From Ipomoea triloba (taxonomy: Eukaryota > Streptophyta > Magnoliopsida > Solanales > Convolvulaceae), in assembly GCF_003576645.1 (NCBI RefSeq), contig NC_044925.1, forward strand, positions 11,597,990 through 11,661,989: a stretch of DNA of 64,000 bases. Reading direction: 5' to 3'. This document shows positions 1 to 12,200 of this stretch, one piece after another (the first letter of the stretch is position 1; the number at the start of each line of letters is the position of its first letter). The position numbers and the translations under genes were made by a program. A model generated the notes under the pieces. It was not told the DNA's origin. It saw only the letters and a list, made by a program, of their open reading frames with translations, and ran no database searches.

Positions 1-1185
1 GCTGACACCATTCCACCCCTCTGGGGGCCGGCAGAAGTGACATTCCCTAACACTGACCATCAGGAACGCTATGCGTGGTTCAGAAAACAAAAGATCTACA
101 CAAACTATGTCATTGATATGGATGTAGCAGAGCACTATGGAGTCAAAGATGAACTTTTGTCGATGACATAATTGCCAGAATGGAAGGCGTTACTAGTGGA
201 TTTTCGAGAGATGACGCACACGGCCTTACTGCTTGAGGTCATGGCGACCCTACAGGTTCAAAGTTTTGATTTTCCCTCCACTCGCAACATATCATTCATA
301 GCGGGGGGCTTAGCATTCCATTTGAGCGCAGACGAGATCAGTCAATATATGGGGATGGATGATATTCAAAATTTGGATGAGGATGCTATGGACTTAAGGG
401 TTGTGACCCTCGAACAGCGGGGCAAACAGAGTCTTTGGGATGAATTGACCGATGAGGACACTGTATTCAAAACTTCCACAAGCCGGTCCTCCAGTTTCAC
501 CAACGTGGCCCACAAGTTTATGCACCACGTTCTGACTCGTTCTGTTTGTGGCCGCCACGACTCCATTGGCGTCTTGACCCACCCTGACATGTTGTGCCTT
601 TATGGAATGGTCAGACACCGCCGCGTCCACATGGGAATGGTCATCGCGCACTTGTTCCAAAACCAAGAGAAACCCAAGGTTAAGGGCCTATTCTTGGGCC
701 CTTACCTTACCAGAATTCTGCGCAACACACAAAGGGTGCGCCTAACTCAGCCCAGTCGCGAAGGTGTACAAAAGATTACAGTGGAACTCATGGCTTCAAT
801 GTATCAACAAATGCCACAAGCAAAGAGAGCTCGTGTTGAGCAAGGGCATCGTGGCCGAGCTGCGCCAGCGGAAGGAAAGAATGAAGATGAGCCCGTTGAG
901 GACGCCCCTGCTGATGAGCCAATGAGGCTAAATTTTGAGCAACAAGTGTTAGCCCAACTGGGCACTATGCAGCTCCAGATGTGGCAGATTTCCCAGCAGG
1001 TGGGGCTGGTACAGACTTAGCAGCACCACATCAATACCGGGGTGCAAACCCTGAACACGAGGGTCGATCATCTGGAGGGGGCAGTGACCCGCATTGAGGA
1101 GTATCAAGCCTGGCACCACAGCAAGTTTCCACCACCAGGGCCTCCCTACTGCCCCTATGACCCTTATGATGGACCCAGTCATTGA
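1..1185 (+). pseudogene. Athila-type extra ORF, broken and 5'-truncated by the window
   Basis: One reading frame runs from base 1 to a TGA at 1183-1185 with two in-frame stops, TAA at 169-171 and TAG at 1018-1020. Residue content (a globular region followed by a Glu/Pro-rich linker and a Gln-rich, coiled-coil-like tail) resembles the extra ORF that Athila elements carry between pol and the 3' LTR; this is a family resemblance by eye, not a database hit. A methionine-initiated product is unlikely: the longest uninterrupted stretch, 172-1020, opens with TTG directly after a stop, so it is a piece of a longer frame. Position fits, since it lies about 1.8 kb before a purine tract and LTR on the same strand. 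The role of such ORFs in Athila elements is unsettled. The frame probably no longer makes a full product. Confidence 0.65.
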
Positions 1186-1393
1186 TGCTTGCGAGGGTGT
1201 TGTTGCCCCTCCTTAAGACAAGATTTCTAAACTCTACCTTTTTTTCCATTTATGCACTTTTATTTGTTTTGCCTGAATCTTTGTACTTTCAATTTCTTTA
1301 GTTTACTTGCACTTGAACTCTTTCAATTCCAGTTATCTTTTCTTTTGGTGTTCTAGCTGTATTGGTGGTTCCCCCAATGTGTTTATCTTTGGT

Positions 1394-1431
1394 CCATCGA
1401 GGGCGATGGTTGGTTCTAGTGTGGGGGGGGG
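1394..1431 (+). promoter_or_regulatory. Hairpin plus internal purine tract (secondary PPT-like site)
   Basis: CCATCG (1394-1399), AGGG loop (1400-1403) and CGATGG (1404-1409) form a perfect 6-bp stem. AGTGTGGGGGGGGGA follows from 1418. The arrangement copies the one at the true polypurine tract at 2971-3008, so it may be a second plus-strand priming site. That role is inference. Confidence 0.45.
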
Positions 1432-2724
1432 ACCATTTTGTGGTTTGAATCTTGGGTTGTATATATAAATTTTTGCTTAATTTTTCTTGGATGATTCTTT
1501 GTGCATATTTCTTGGGTAATTACTTTCCTTGCATGAACTTATGAACACTTCCTTATTGTTGGTTGGTGGTTGTATGGCGGTACTTGTGCAATCTTACTTT
1601 TGATGGATGATTTGAAGCTAAACTTACGATTGATTCAGTCCCTTGCCAATAACTTTGTTTGCTTGTAAATAAATGAATAATTTTGATCCTGTGTGTTGTG
1701 CTTAGTTAGTGAAGGCTTATGTGAGATTCCGGTAACGGTTGCTTTGCTAGAACTTGCCCTATTACTCCCCAATGTGAAATCTTAGGAAATTGCATGACTT
1801 GAAATGATATAGGCCATTTTTGTTTAACCCTTAGCCTTAAAGCCTACCCTGTTAATATGTGTTTATCCCTAGTTGTCCCATTTTGAGCCTTTTGTTCATT
1901 TAATAAAGTGCTTAGCACTTGTTCCACTCTTATAATTGTTTTTCTTTGTTCACCCTTGCTAATTCACACTTTAGCCTTTAGCCAAAAATATAAAAAAAAT
2001 ATATTTTTCCCTTCCACCCTTTGAGAGAGTATAACACTTATTCCTTAGTCTAGGAGAGATTATTCTTTTGGAGCTCATTGCCATTAGCATCACTCTAGAT
2101 AGTCTTGTTTTAGTATGGGGTTCTTTTGTGAATATTTTGAAGATTTTGTGTATGTTGGAAAAGTCATGTCTTGAAAAAGTAGAAAAAGAAAAAAAAAAGT
2201 AGAAAAAGAATCCTTGAAAAAGTTGAAAAAAAAGAGAATCATTTCTTGAAAAGAGAAAAAGAAAAAGAGAAGGAATAGTTGAATAAAAGTTAAAGCTCCC
2301 CATCTTTATTGAAAAAGTCATACCTTTACCCCAAATCTAGAGTGTTGCCCTTTTTCCAATTTTAGTTTGCTCCTTGTTCATATTAGTCAAATCTCTTCTA
2401 GATTAGTATATGTTTAGGTGTGAAACTCTCTCATTTTTGTTTTTCCATACCCTTTCTTTGTTTAACCATTTACCCTTAGCCCCGTTATAAGCCGAATAAA
2501 GACCTATTTGATCATTTCATGCATTCCAAAGATCGATCTAGTGGGAGTAAGAAAGGCAAGCCTATGGGATCTCATCTTTAGCCATGTTTTGCATAATCTC
2601 AACTTAGCATTTGTGCACACAGGGTCTCACATAATCTAATAATTTGGCACTTGGTTATTGGCTTGGGAAGGAAACTTGTTTGTGAGGCCTAAATGATTCT
2701 TGAAAATTGGACGGGATGTCATGA

Positions 2725-3204
2725 GTTGGTTTGTGGTTTGTTTGGTGGTGCAAGAAGGTGTCATGAGTTGGTTTGTGGTTTGTTTGGTGGTGCAAGAAGG
2801 AAGTGGAATAAGGTTTGTGGTTTGTTTGGTGGTGCAAGAAGGAAGTGGAATAAATGTTCATTGCTTGGTAGTGGTGCAAGAAGGAAGTGGAATAAATGTT
2901 CATTGCTTGGTAGTGGTTATCCAAGGAAGTGGAATAAATGTTCATTGCTTGGTAGTGGTTATCCTAGTCTTTGCTTGAGGACAAGCAAAAGTTCTAGTGT
3001 GGGGGAGTTGATGCCTTTGATTTGTAACACGTTTTTCACCCCATTCTTTTTGATGCCTTTGATTTGTAACACGTTTTTCACCCCATTCTTTAACCTTTTT
3101 GATAACAAAATGCTTGTAGTTGAGTTGGAACTTATGACTTGTTTGTGTGAATTGATGTTCTTTGAGTTGGAACTTATGACTTGTTTGTGTGAATTGATGT
3201 TCTT
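2725..3204. repeat. Ladder of exact 42-bp direct duplications
   Basis: Successive short segments each occur twice at a spacing of exactly 42 bp: 2725/2767, 2770/2812, 2831/2873, 2881/2923, 2911/2953, 3009/3051 and 3121/3163. The sequence differs at every step but the offset does not. The first 42 bases of the LTR are among the duplicated blocks. This constant offset over unrelated sequence points to unmerged contig overlaps rather than a biological minisatellite. Confidence 0.85.
2971..3008 (+). promoter_or_regulatory. Polypurine tract with upstream AGGA-loop hairpin
   Basis: TTGCTTG (2971-2977), AGGA (2978-2981) and CAAGCAA (2982-2988) form a perfect 7-bp stem, followed by AGTGTGGGGGAGT, which ends at the LTR start at 3009. 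Ty3-type elements prime plus-strand DNA synthesis from such a purine run immediately 5' of the 3' LTR. Confidence 0.75.
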
Positions 3205-4394
3205 TAGATAAAATGGTTGCAATGAGTCATTTGGAAGTCTTTTGGAGCATAAAGGAACAATGTTAGAGGTCGGGAGGAGTGCACGCAAGAAGATCCGAAG
3301 AAGAAGGCGAAAAGTGGGCTGAAAAGCCATCCATACGGCCTCCCATACGGCCGTATGGATGGCCGTATGGCCTCGATCAGCAAAGGAGCAAAACGCCCTA
3401 CCATACGGCCTCTCATACGGCCGTATGGTAGGCCGTATGCCTGATACTCTGCACAGTTTAAAGTCTGTTTTTTTGTATTTTGTGTCCAAGTCCGAACCCT
3501 AGATAGTTGAGAGCTATTTTCCTTCATTTCCTTAGCAATTGTTAGCTTAGTTTAGCTTAGATTTACATTTGGGAAACACACTTGGAGCTTGTATTGAAGA
3601 TTTGGAAGGGATTCCATCAACATTTTCTTCCTTATTGATAGTAAAATTCTCTTTTCCTCTTCTTCAACTTGTCTTTACATTTATAGCCTATTTATGTTTT
3701 CCTTGTTAAATCTTGCTATGTTTACCATTAATATGAGTGAGTAGTCTTATATATGGGTTAGATTAGGTGCTTATTACTTCTATTGATGCTTGTTATGTGA
3801 TTATTGCATAAAAGGGGATGAACACCCATTTAGGGTTCTTGAGTTTGAGTTGGGTTTATTTCTATCTTTCAATAGTTAATGGCCTATGATTATTGTTTGT
3901 CTTCGGAAAGTCTTTCATTTCAATGGAAGTTGAATGGAAGATTTAAGCCAACCCAATCTCAAACCCATTTTCTCTTCTATGGAAATAGGGGTAGGTTTGG
4001 GGCTAATTAGCTTTTGTTCTTCAAGAACTTAGGTTGGTTCACCATGGAAATGGGACAACCTTTGTTCTAATCCTTGGGAACTTGGATTTCTTACCTAGGG
4101 CCATTGTTCATCCCCCAATCCTAGTGTTAATGCATCAATAGAGTAATTCACCTAATTTAACCCATCTTTCCCAAATAGTATTTCGCACCTAGTTTAATCT
4201 TGTTTTTCCCTTAAATCCAAAATTCCAAAAATATTTTAGTTAAATCCAAAACCAAAATATGTTTTGCTTGGATCCTTACGGGTTTCAAGACCTTGGTGAC
4301 TAGAGTCTAGGTAATTACTCCTTACGTGCCATAAAATCTAATCCCCGTGGTTCGACTTTACACCCATTTTCACACTCCCGCTCACACCGCATCA
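3009..4394 (+). repeat. 3' LTR of the Athila-type element (1386 bp)
   Basis: It begins TGATGC and ends GCATCA, a perfect 6-bp terminal inverted repeat with canonical TG...CA ends, and it directly follows a polypurine tract. It contains two CpG-rich dyads (3331-3440). About 84 bp are artefactual 42-bp duplications (3009/3051 and 3121/3163), so the real length is near 1.30 kb. It is clearly homologous along most of its length to the minus-strand LTR at 49170-50520, so both belong to one LTR superfamily. The 5' partner LTR lies outside the window. Copia pol sequence resumes right after it, so the element was inserted in a copia element. Confidence 0.85.
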
Positions 4395-5913
4395 CCAACT
4401 GAACGTACTCATACCATGACCACCAAGAGCAAGTCTCGTGCCCCCCTGCAAGCTTGACAACATAGGTTTGTCCCACTGATCCCACGTGTTACACACAGGT
4501 AGTCAAGCACTTTGAGTGGCAAGAAGCTATGGATCAGGAGTTTAATGCTCTCTTACACAATCAAACATGGTGTTTTGTTCCTTCTAAGCTTGATATGAAT
4601 GTCATTGGATGTAAGTGGGTTTTTTGCACCAAAAGAAAGACAGATGGTTCCATTGAGAGACACAAGGTTATGTTAGTAGCAAAAGGGTTTAATCAGGTGC
4701 TTGGACATAATTTCTTTGACGCTTTAGTCCATTGGTTAAACTTACTACTGTCAGGTTGCTTTTGTTTATAGTATCTTCTAATTAGTTTGTGAGGTAGTTG
4801 GATGTTCACAATGCCTTATTAAATGGTAATTTGAGTGAAACTATATATATGCGCCAACCACAAGGTTATATTGATGCCCAATTTCCCAATCATGTCTATC
4901 TATTAAAACGAGCCTTGTATGGTTTAAAGCAGGCCCTTAGAGCCTAGTTCAATCATCTACACACTTTGTTGTTATATGTTGGTTTTAAAGCTTGCAAGAA
5001 TGATATCTCTCTATTTTATTTTTCTTATTTTTCCCAAGATTCTGCCTCTGCTTACCTACTGGTTAATGTGAATGATATTCTTGTGATGGGTAATGATCAT
5101 AATGTAGTGAATACTCTGCTCTTTAAACTGTCTACAACTTTTAAAATTACAAATCTTGGGAAACTTGGTTTTTTTCTTGGAATTGAAACTGTTAAATCAT
5201 ATGATGGTATTCTGTTTTCTCAACGAAGATACATGATAGACATCTTAAAACGTGCTGGTATGACAGACTGCAAACCTCTTACCACTCCTATATCTATTTC
5301 GAAAACTGTTTCTAGTAGTGCAGATCTATATGATGATCGTACTCAATACAGAAGCTTAGCAGGTGCGTTGCAATATATGACTGCTACAAGGTCTGACTTG
5401 TCTTTTGCAGTTAATATTCTTTATCAACATATGCATGCTCCAACTGTTACACACTAGGAGCAATTGAAACTTGTGCTAAGGTATGTTAAGGGAACCCTTT
5501 CTTTGGGTCTGCTCATAAGGAAGTCTGTTTCGAATGATTTACATGCCTTCTCTAATTCTGACTAGGCTGACTGTCTTGAAGATCGAAAGTCTACCAGTGG
5601 TTATGTTGTGTTTATTGGCATGAATCTTGTATCTTGGGCTTGCAAGAAGTAAAGAACTGTTGCTAGATCTTCTACAGAGGCTGAGTATAAAGCTCTAGCA
5701 AATGTTTGTGCTAAGGTAATCTGGATAATTTCTCTACTTCATGAGATATGAGCTGTTAACATTCTTGTTCCTAAGTTATGGTGTGATAATCTTGGTGCTA
5801 CATATATGTGTGCTAATCCAATATTTCATGCTTGTACAAAAGATGTGGAGATTGATTATCAATTTGTGAGAGACAGAGTCGTTGCTGGAGACATCCAAGT
5901 GAATTTTATTTGA
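4395..5913 (+). pseudogene. Ty1/copia pol remnant (reverse transcriptase and RNase H)
   Basis: Conceptual translation across stops gives the copia RT landmarks in order: GCKWVF near 4605, VAKGFNQ near 4675, YGLKQA near 4920, a degraded active site reading VNVNDILVMG near 5065 (family motif is YVDD), and RNase H motifs such as STSGYVVF near 5590 and [11 protein letters not shown] near 5670. There are many in-frame stops, for example TAG near 4945, 5455 and 5565, TAA near 5650 and TGA at 5911-5913. The usual C-terminal QxADxxTKPL segment is absent. The fragment starts exactly where the gypsy LTR ends, and the first codons look like the basic linker between copia integrase and RT, so the N-terminal part probably lies upstream of the window. 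Non-functional. Confidence 0.85.
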
Positions 5914-5974
5914 GTCATGTTATGAGTCTCTATCTTAGTCTATCTGTGACTCTCTCCCTATATCTATCTATCTA

Positions 5975-6026
<52 letters not shown>

Positions 6027-6160
6027 TTGTAATCTGTACAGTTGTAATTAAATTATTGAATACAAACTCAATAGTTCTCATATGTCTCTCTAATGATGAC
6101 CGTTATGAAATGACACAATTTTTTCTAAAGAGACTCAAATGCCCTTCACCTTACAGACTA
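5914..6160 (+). repeat. Copia 3' non-coding remnant with TCTA/TA microsatellite
   Basis: A TATC/TCTA run grades into (AT)n at about 5981-6017 and then ACACAC. The following AT-rich stretch to about 6080 may be what remains of the copia 3' LTR, but I cannot fix its ends. Nothing else is recognisable. Confidence 0.4.
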
Positions 6161-6418
6161 CTCCCTCCATCCCATTTTTTGTGTTTGGTTTGGTTAATAA
6201 GGCTTGACTGAAGTTATTTTTAATCAAAATTTTCATAATATTAAGTTTAGTAGTAGTATATAAAATTTATATATTTAGAAACTACACTAAAAGTACTATT
6301 AAATACAAAAAATCACATTTAAAAATAAGTAAAGAATATTAAAGAAAATAAACAAAGAAGTATGAGTTGGTTTGACAAATGGATAGTAAGTAAGACAGAT
6401 AAAATGAGGCTGAGAAAG
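6161..6418. mobile_element. Stowaway-like MITE (258 bp)
   Basis: It begins CTCCCTCCATCCC directly after a TA dinucleotide (6159-6160), the hallmark terminus of Stowaway elements of the Tc1/mariner group, and the length is typical. The right end is degenerate (TGAGAAAG followed by TA at 6419-6420), so the right boundary is provisional. Confidence 0.65.
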
Positions 6419-6580
6419 TATTAAATTATGTTAACAAGGACATTTTTGAAAATTTACAATTTTTTTAAAGCTAACTCGCTAAACTCTTCACTTCACTTTC
6501 AAAGATAATCTCTGAAAACACTTCAAACATATTTCCTTGAAATTTCTACAACATTTCTAACCTCTTCCCAAGCATTAACA

Positions 6581-6850
6581 ATGGAAAATCTACGACAACT
6601 ATCCAAGAAGTTTCACACTAGACTAATCTTGGATATACAAGGATTTCTGAACAGTGCCACAGACAAAGACTTAGCAAATCAGATTGTTGAAGCTTTAGAA
6701 GAATGTGGAATCCTCAAGTTTCATACTTATCTTTTTACTGGTAGTTTTGAAGAAGATGTTGCTGAGTTTTACCTAAATTCTGTCATACAAGAAACTGTGA
6801 TTGTCTCTAGGGTAAATGATGAATGTAGTTTTCGCGGTGGATGGAAAGGA
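6581..6850 (+). pseudogene. Unidentified ORF fragment, cut by a solo LTR
   Basis: An ATG in fair context (AACAATGGAAA) opens a frame of about 90 codons that reads like real coding sequence: mixed helical content, and a segment AEFYLNSVIQETVIVSRVN reminiscent of plant transposon-associated proteins. The frame runs into a solo LTR at 6856, and the last about 20 residues of the 111-codon ORF (to 6916) come from LTR sequence. Beyond the LTR (8222 on) a possible continuation ends in a stop within about 50 bp. I do not recognise the protein; it may be a retroelement gag-like relic. Confidence 0.35.
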
Positions 6851-6855
6851 GTAGG

Positions 6856-8221
6856 TGTCAAAACGGAAAGAAGTTCCCGAGTATCGTTCTCAAAGGACGG
6901 CAAGGAGGGAATTTGAGCTATAAGGGGATTAAGCACAAGAATGTTTAGTGTTTGAAAGCTAACCCAAACATAGTAAGAAATGCGCATGAAACATCATGAA
7001 AATAAGGAACAAAACGTTGGAAACAATCATTTGGAAAGGAGGATTTGGATCTTGCAACTCATATAGGTATCTTTGATTTCCTAAGATATTAGGCTATCAA
7101 CACTTAGATAATGAAAATGAGACAAGGTCACAAGCACCATTGCCACTCTCGTGGTCAATGGACTCTCTCCTAGACCGTAATGTCATCCTCATGATCACTA
7201 GGCTAAAAGAGGCATTTTGTCAAACACGTTGTGTGCCTCTTGTCTTCCACTCTCCCTTTTCTCAAAGGTGAGAGGGAAATGTGCTAGGCTAGGCTAAGGA
7301 GTAACTCTACTCTCGTAGATGAGACTCCTTCTCCAAACACCTCTCATATAGGTTGATCACCCCTACAAAAGAGTCAAAGTAGATCACCACTCACACAATC
7401 AAACTCATAATCAAGCAATTGCAAAACCTAATTGATCAATTCAAAGCTCAAGAATATCCATACAAAATTGCTCAATCCAAATCCACAAAGATCTACCTAA
7501 TCATACTTGGAATTGAAATAGCAAAAGGCAAAAGTAATGACAAGAAATTAAAATGAAGACTTAGCTAGGAATTGAACTTTGAACTTGAACTTGAATGTTG
7601 ATCTCAATCTTGCAACAATGGAATTCTTCTCTAATTCTAATCTAAGCCTAAAATTTGCAATGTGGAGTGAATTGGGAGAGATCTCTCTAGGCTAATCCTA
7701 GAGAGAGAAATATTCTAAACTGATCTAAAATTGAAATGTGATGGATCCCCTGCAAAATGGCTCAATTCCCCTTTTAACCTTGCCCAACAACTAAAATTTC
7801 CGCGATGGACGCACGCTGGACGCGCGTCCACGGTGCTTCTGCTGCTCAGACTTCAAACTTCTGCGGGCCAAAAATTGGACACATGTATGGACGCGCGCGT
7901 CCATAGCAGACTTTTGTTCTGCTAAGCAAACTTCAGAGAGGTGTGTATTGGACGCCGGCCTGGACGCGCGTCCAAGGCGCGTCCAAGGCCTATTTTGCCT
8001 TCCAACTTCGGTTTGTAAATCCTTCTCCGAAATGTTGCCATGTTCTGCCTTTTTACACATCTTTTTACCTACAAAACGATTAACAAAGCGTGGAACGGGG
8101 TCCAATGACAATAACAAGCATTCTAACGCAATAAAGGGCCAAATCAAACACAAAAGCTTTCAGTTGTGCACAAGATGATCCTAAAACGACCTTATAAAGA
8201 TGGCATCTTTTGCACTTATCA
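6856..8221 (-). repeat. Solo LTR, minus orientation (about 1.37 kb)
   Basis: On the minus strand it starts TGATAAGTGCAAAAG (at 8221) and ends CCGTTTTGACA (at 6856), giving TG...CA ends. No purine tract or primer-binding site flanks it, so it is a solo LTR. The flanks GTAGG and GTAAA are only a partial TSD match. Three perfect palindromes built on GGACGCGCGTCC lie at 7817-7830, 7887-7904 and 7961-7974. Its U5-proximal end resembles that of 59145-60423, so the two are distant relatives. ORFs called inside (7731-8178) are not supported as genes. Confidence 0.6.
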
Positions 8222-8505
8222 GTAAATCAAATCTATGTTGAGACTGAGGAAGTTAGGAAAGGAATATAAGGACTATTTTTCGATTTCCTGATTCTAATTT
8301 GGATATAGACAAACATGCATATACTTAAATTTTGGAATGTAATAAGAAGGGAAGGAACCACTGAAGGACCTGGATTAAATAGTTTAAAGAAAACTTTGAA
8401 ACCCAAGTTCAAAAAACTGATTGATGAGTATAACATAAGAGAATGCCAGAATCTCAGATTAGTTCCTATTTCTCTCCTGGGTGTGTTCGTTCTCAATGGA
8501 GTGCA

Positions 8506-8540
<35 letters not shown>

Positions 8541-8781
8541 ACATATTATGCCCCATTATTTTCATATTAGGTATTTAGGTTTAATTTCATGTTATATAGA
8601 CTTGGCAAATTATGTTTAATGTTTGTTTTCATATCGTGTTTAGGACTTTAGGTACTATATTAACGGCTTTAGCCCATACACAAACATGATTCGCTAAGCT
8701 TAACGGGTCAAGAATCCTGACATGAACATGAACACAAACACGAATTTGAAACAGGTTGACAAAACGGAAAATGATTGTGTG
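8222..8781. other. Spacer with TA microsatellite
   Basis: AT-rich with a (TA)n run at about 8510-8536. Short overlapping ORFs at 8233-8578 on both strands show no recognisable domain. It may contain the far side of the gene fragment split by the solo LTR at 6856-8221. Confidence 0.3.
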
Positions 8782-9015
8782 AACCATGGTCCACATAATG
8801 TTGTGTGGACTATAACAAAAAGTACATTTTTAATATACTAAATATACATTATTTGTGTATTGGATGTACATTATACAATATAATATACATTCAGTACACA
8901 AATAATGTACATCGCCTGAATACAATGTCTATTTTTAGTATACTAAAAATACATTATTTTTATATTGAACGTACATTATTTGATAGTATGGTCCACACAA
9001 CTGTGTGGACCATGT
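8782..9015. mobile_element. Palindromic MITE, GGTCCACACA family (copy 1)
   Basis: Both ends carry a dyad: ACCATGGTCCACATAATG near 8783 and ATGGTCCACACAACTGTG near 8989. The interior has inverted blocks of (A)GTACATTATTT. Related copies lie at 19237-19630, 29115-29449 and 55555-55865. Confidence 0.6.
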
Positions 9016-9257
9016 TAAGCTAATGGGTTTCAAGTTATAGGGGTTGACATGACACGAATAGACACAATTTTATCAATTAACCCATTAACTTTTTTTTTAA
9101 GCTTCCAAATGATTAAATTAAAATTAATCAAAACAACTAGTAACATTTATTATATGACATGTTTTTTTTTTTATATTTAAATTGGAAGGGGGACACCCAC
9201 ATAAGAAGTGAAGTCTATGAACTATTGTACAGATAGCGCCACGATGGGAAACTCATT

Positions 9258-12200
9258 CTATCCAACTCTAGTTGGTTTAAAACTATTAAGGGCAGTTGGG
9301 GAAGTACATGAACTCCAAGATAGACAAAACATATTAAAACAAGGAAGAAAAAACAAAGGTGCGCAAGAGCACTCTTGATCTCGCATCACCATATCACTAG
9401 GGTCAAATTGACCATTCTCCTCAAACATTGATTCCTCAAGGTACTCTGGCCTGTTTGCATACCATCTAGGATTATCTGGAGGGTCCCCAGTGAGCTCATA
9501 GTCCACATCTACTTTTCTGGATGGTTCTGGGACGTCCTTCAGATGGAGCACAATTGTACTGGTGATATGCTTCCCCTTGTTGGAACCTCTAACAACCACA
9601 TGTTCAAACTCCGCTGCGGCCCTTCTTAGAGCTCTGCCCCTACCGCTTCTACCTCTAAAGGAACCTCTGCCTGCTGGAGTTGATTGTCTACCAGTGGGCT
9701 GTTGGGGGATGGCATTTTGACCCTTGGGGTTCTGATTTTCTGGTTTGTGCAGATGTTAGGGAGAGTTCGTGGTGTCTTCTGGACTGGTACAACAGCAGAC
9801 CTTCCTGGCGGTGGATCATCGGCCATGAGCCCATCTAGATCTTCTAGGATGGCATAGCGACCTGACAATTGTGGACATTCTCTATCTACAGGTGGTGGTG
9901 AAGGTTGGGTGTGGCTGTGAATTGGGGGATCTTGCGGGCGAGCCCCTCCCCTTCGATTCCCTCCTCTCTCTTTTCTAGCCACCAACATCCACTCACCAAA
10001 ATTCTATTTTAAGTCTCTAACTGGTTTGGATACTTGCAAAATCACTTGTGGTTTAGCACAAGTCTGATTAAAACCTTCTCTGCCCCTGGCCAGAGGCATC
10101 CTCTACAGTCTTGTCTCCTTCTCTTTGACCATCCACATTGCATTGTCCCTGTTTGTGTCCATAGATCCCACAACCAAAGCAACCATCTGAATCCCTTCAT
10201 ATTCTATTAGAACTACTTCCCCTCCCAACGTAAACTTAGCCAGTAGAGGCTTGGTAATGTCAAGTTTGACACAAACTCTTGCGAATTTGCCTATCGAAAC
10301 AAGACTAGTAGTGGTGTCTGCCTTCACCGGACGACCAATATTCCTCCCTATTGTAACACCCCAATTTTCAACTCTTACATTAATTACAAATCGATATTCA
10401 TATGCTGCGGAAGCTTACATCTTATCGGCAGAAAACTGGGTGCTACCACCACACCTAGAGTGAATTCTATCACCTCTTTGACAAACTCCACTCTAAGTGC
10501 ACAGGCTAAACTTACAACATTAACAACAACATTAACATCAAACTTAGTACAATTGGAAATCATCCTTCCAGGGTATCTATTCTAGGGTAGAGTAGACCTC
10601 ATCCTGTACTTCCATTCTATCCAGCTCATCGGCTACAGGGTCCCACACTAAACTGCAACTGATAAGAAACACATTGAAGTGCAGTTAGCGCGACGGCTAA
10701 GTAAGGTAATCCATTTGTCACTTTCATCAGGTAAAAGTTTTGACAAATATTTCATAAAGGTAAATACACATTACCAAATATGGTGTCCAGGTCTTTCATA
10801 ACTGAAATCAATAGTTAATGCCATATAATTACAAGAATATAATGAGTATATAAGTCACAACACATTTCCTTACTCAAATTTCCTAGTTCATCAAACTAGG
10901 TTGCCTTTGACTTCTTTTTCATTCAGGCTAGGTTTTCAGCACTAGCCATGTCTATTACATATGTCATTGCCGCAATTATGACCTCTAGTTGTCTTTAATT
11001 ACGAAAACGCTACTTAGTTTCTGACTAGAAGCAAGAGACCTTATTGAGGATACAAGTTTCTTTGACTAGACCGAAATCGGATCTGGACATGGGGATTACG
11101 GTCCTGCCCCAAGTCTCATTCGTGATCCCTTGGACGAAGGTTTATCATTATGGTCCCTAGTTTGGCCCCACCTAGGTCCATAAAGCTGATACCAACCCGA
11201 AAATGACATGAGTATCTATACTTAAGTGTGCACACCCCCACGGCCTACGCCTGACTGAGTGATATAGAAAACTCCCCTGCGCCTGACTGAGTGACGCAGA
11301 GACTCCCTACGCCTGATGAAGTGACGTAGAGACAACTGTACATATATTGAAGAAAACCATCGGTACTATAGCCCGAGGTAATATAAATGACAAGGTCCTC
11401 TTTGACTTCCTGAAACTAAGGTTTTGAAAACATTTTCCTTCCTTTCTCATCTTCCTTGAGTCAAAATCATTTTTGGACATTTTCCACAAAATCAAGTCCC
11501 CATTTTGAAATCAATTACCATTCTCACCTTGGTTCACAAGTCTTGTCTCTCAAAACATTTTTCTCAAAACATTTTCCATCATCACCCTACACGTATGTAT
11601 ATATGCATACCACACAACACTTTCCACATATTTATGCATATTCACTTAAGGTACACATACCCAAATATATACATACTACAACACTTTATTTAATTATACA
11701 TACATACTCATATATGTACATATATACACACATTACCCGTATATATACATATATACATAATACACGTATATACATATATACACACATACCATATATATAT
11801 ATACACAACACGTATATATATATATATGCTGCCCCATACACACATATAATATGTATACATAATACGGTACATATACTACAATTATATATACATAATGTCA
11901 TACGTTATACTACTTGTACCTACTTGTTGTATACTATATAAATACATGTACATATATATACATCCTATACATATGATATATATATACTACATACACGTAT
12001 ATATGTATATATATATTGACATATACTATATTCACAATATAGGTAATTTGGCCTACTAACAACATAACATAACATATTTCATAATATAGATAATTACACA
12101 TACTAGTACCATAACATGACATATACATATGTGTATTATGTAGAACATAGTCATAATCCACGTCCTTAGCATCACCATTAACTCACTAACTACCTCACAA

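Larger units (their letters stand above)
1186..3008 (+). other. Non-coding 3' internal region of the Athila-type element
   Basis: No convincing ORF. The stretch links the extra ORF to the 3' LTR and contains two copies of an AGTGTGGGG purine signal, at 1418 and 2996, each preceded by a perfect hairpin. Its last 300 bases are disturbed by exact 42-bp duplications. ORFs called on either strand across 2655-3211 come from those repeats and are not genes. Confidence 0.6.

Noticed and set aside
2655..3527. ORFs of 92-176 codons with internal repeats on both strands
   Set aside because: Generated by 42-bp duplications and by the LTR start; no domain.
6851..8226. 5-bp TSD for the solo LTR at 6856-8221
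   Set aside because: GTAGG versus GTAAA match at only three of five positions.
11456..12161. ORFs of 62-161 codons on both strands rich in Tyr, His and Ile
   Set aside because: Translation of a TA/CATA microsatellite inside a solo LTR.
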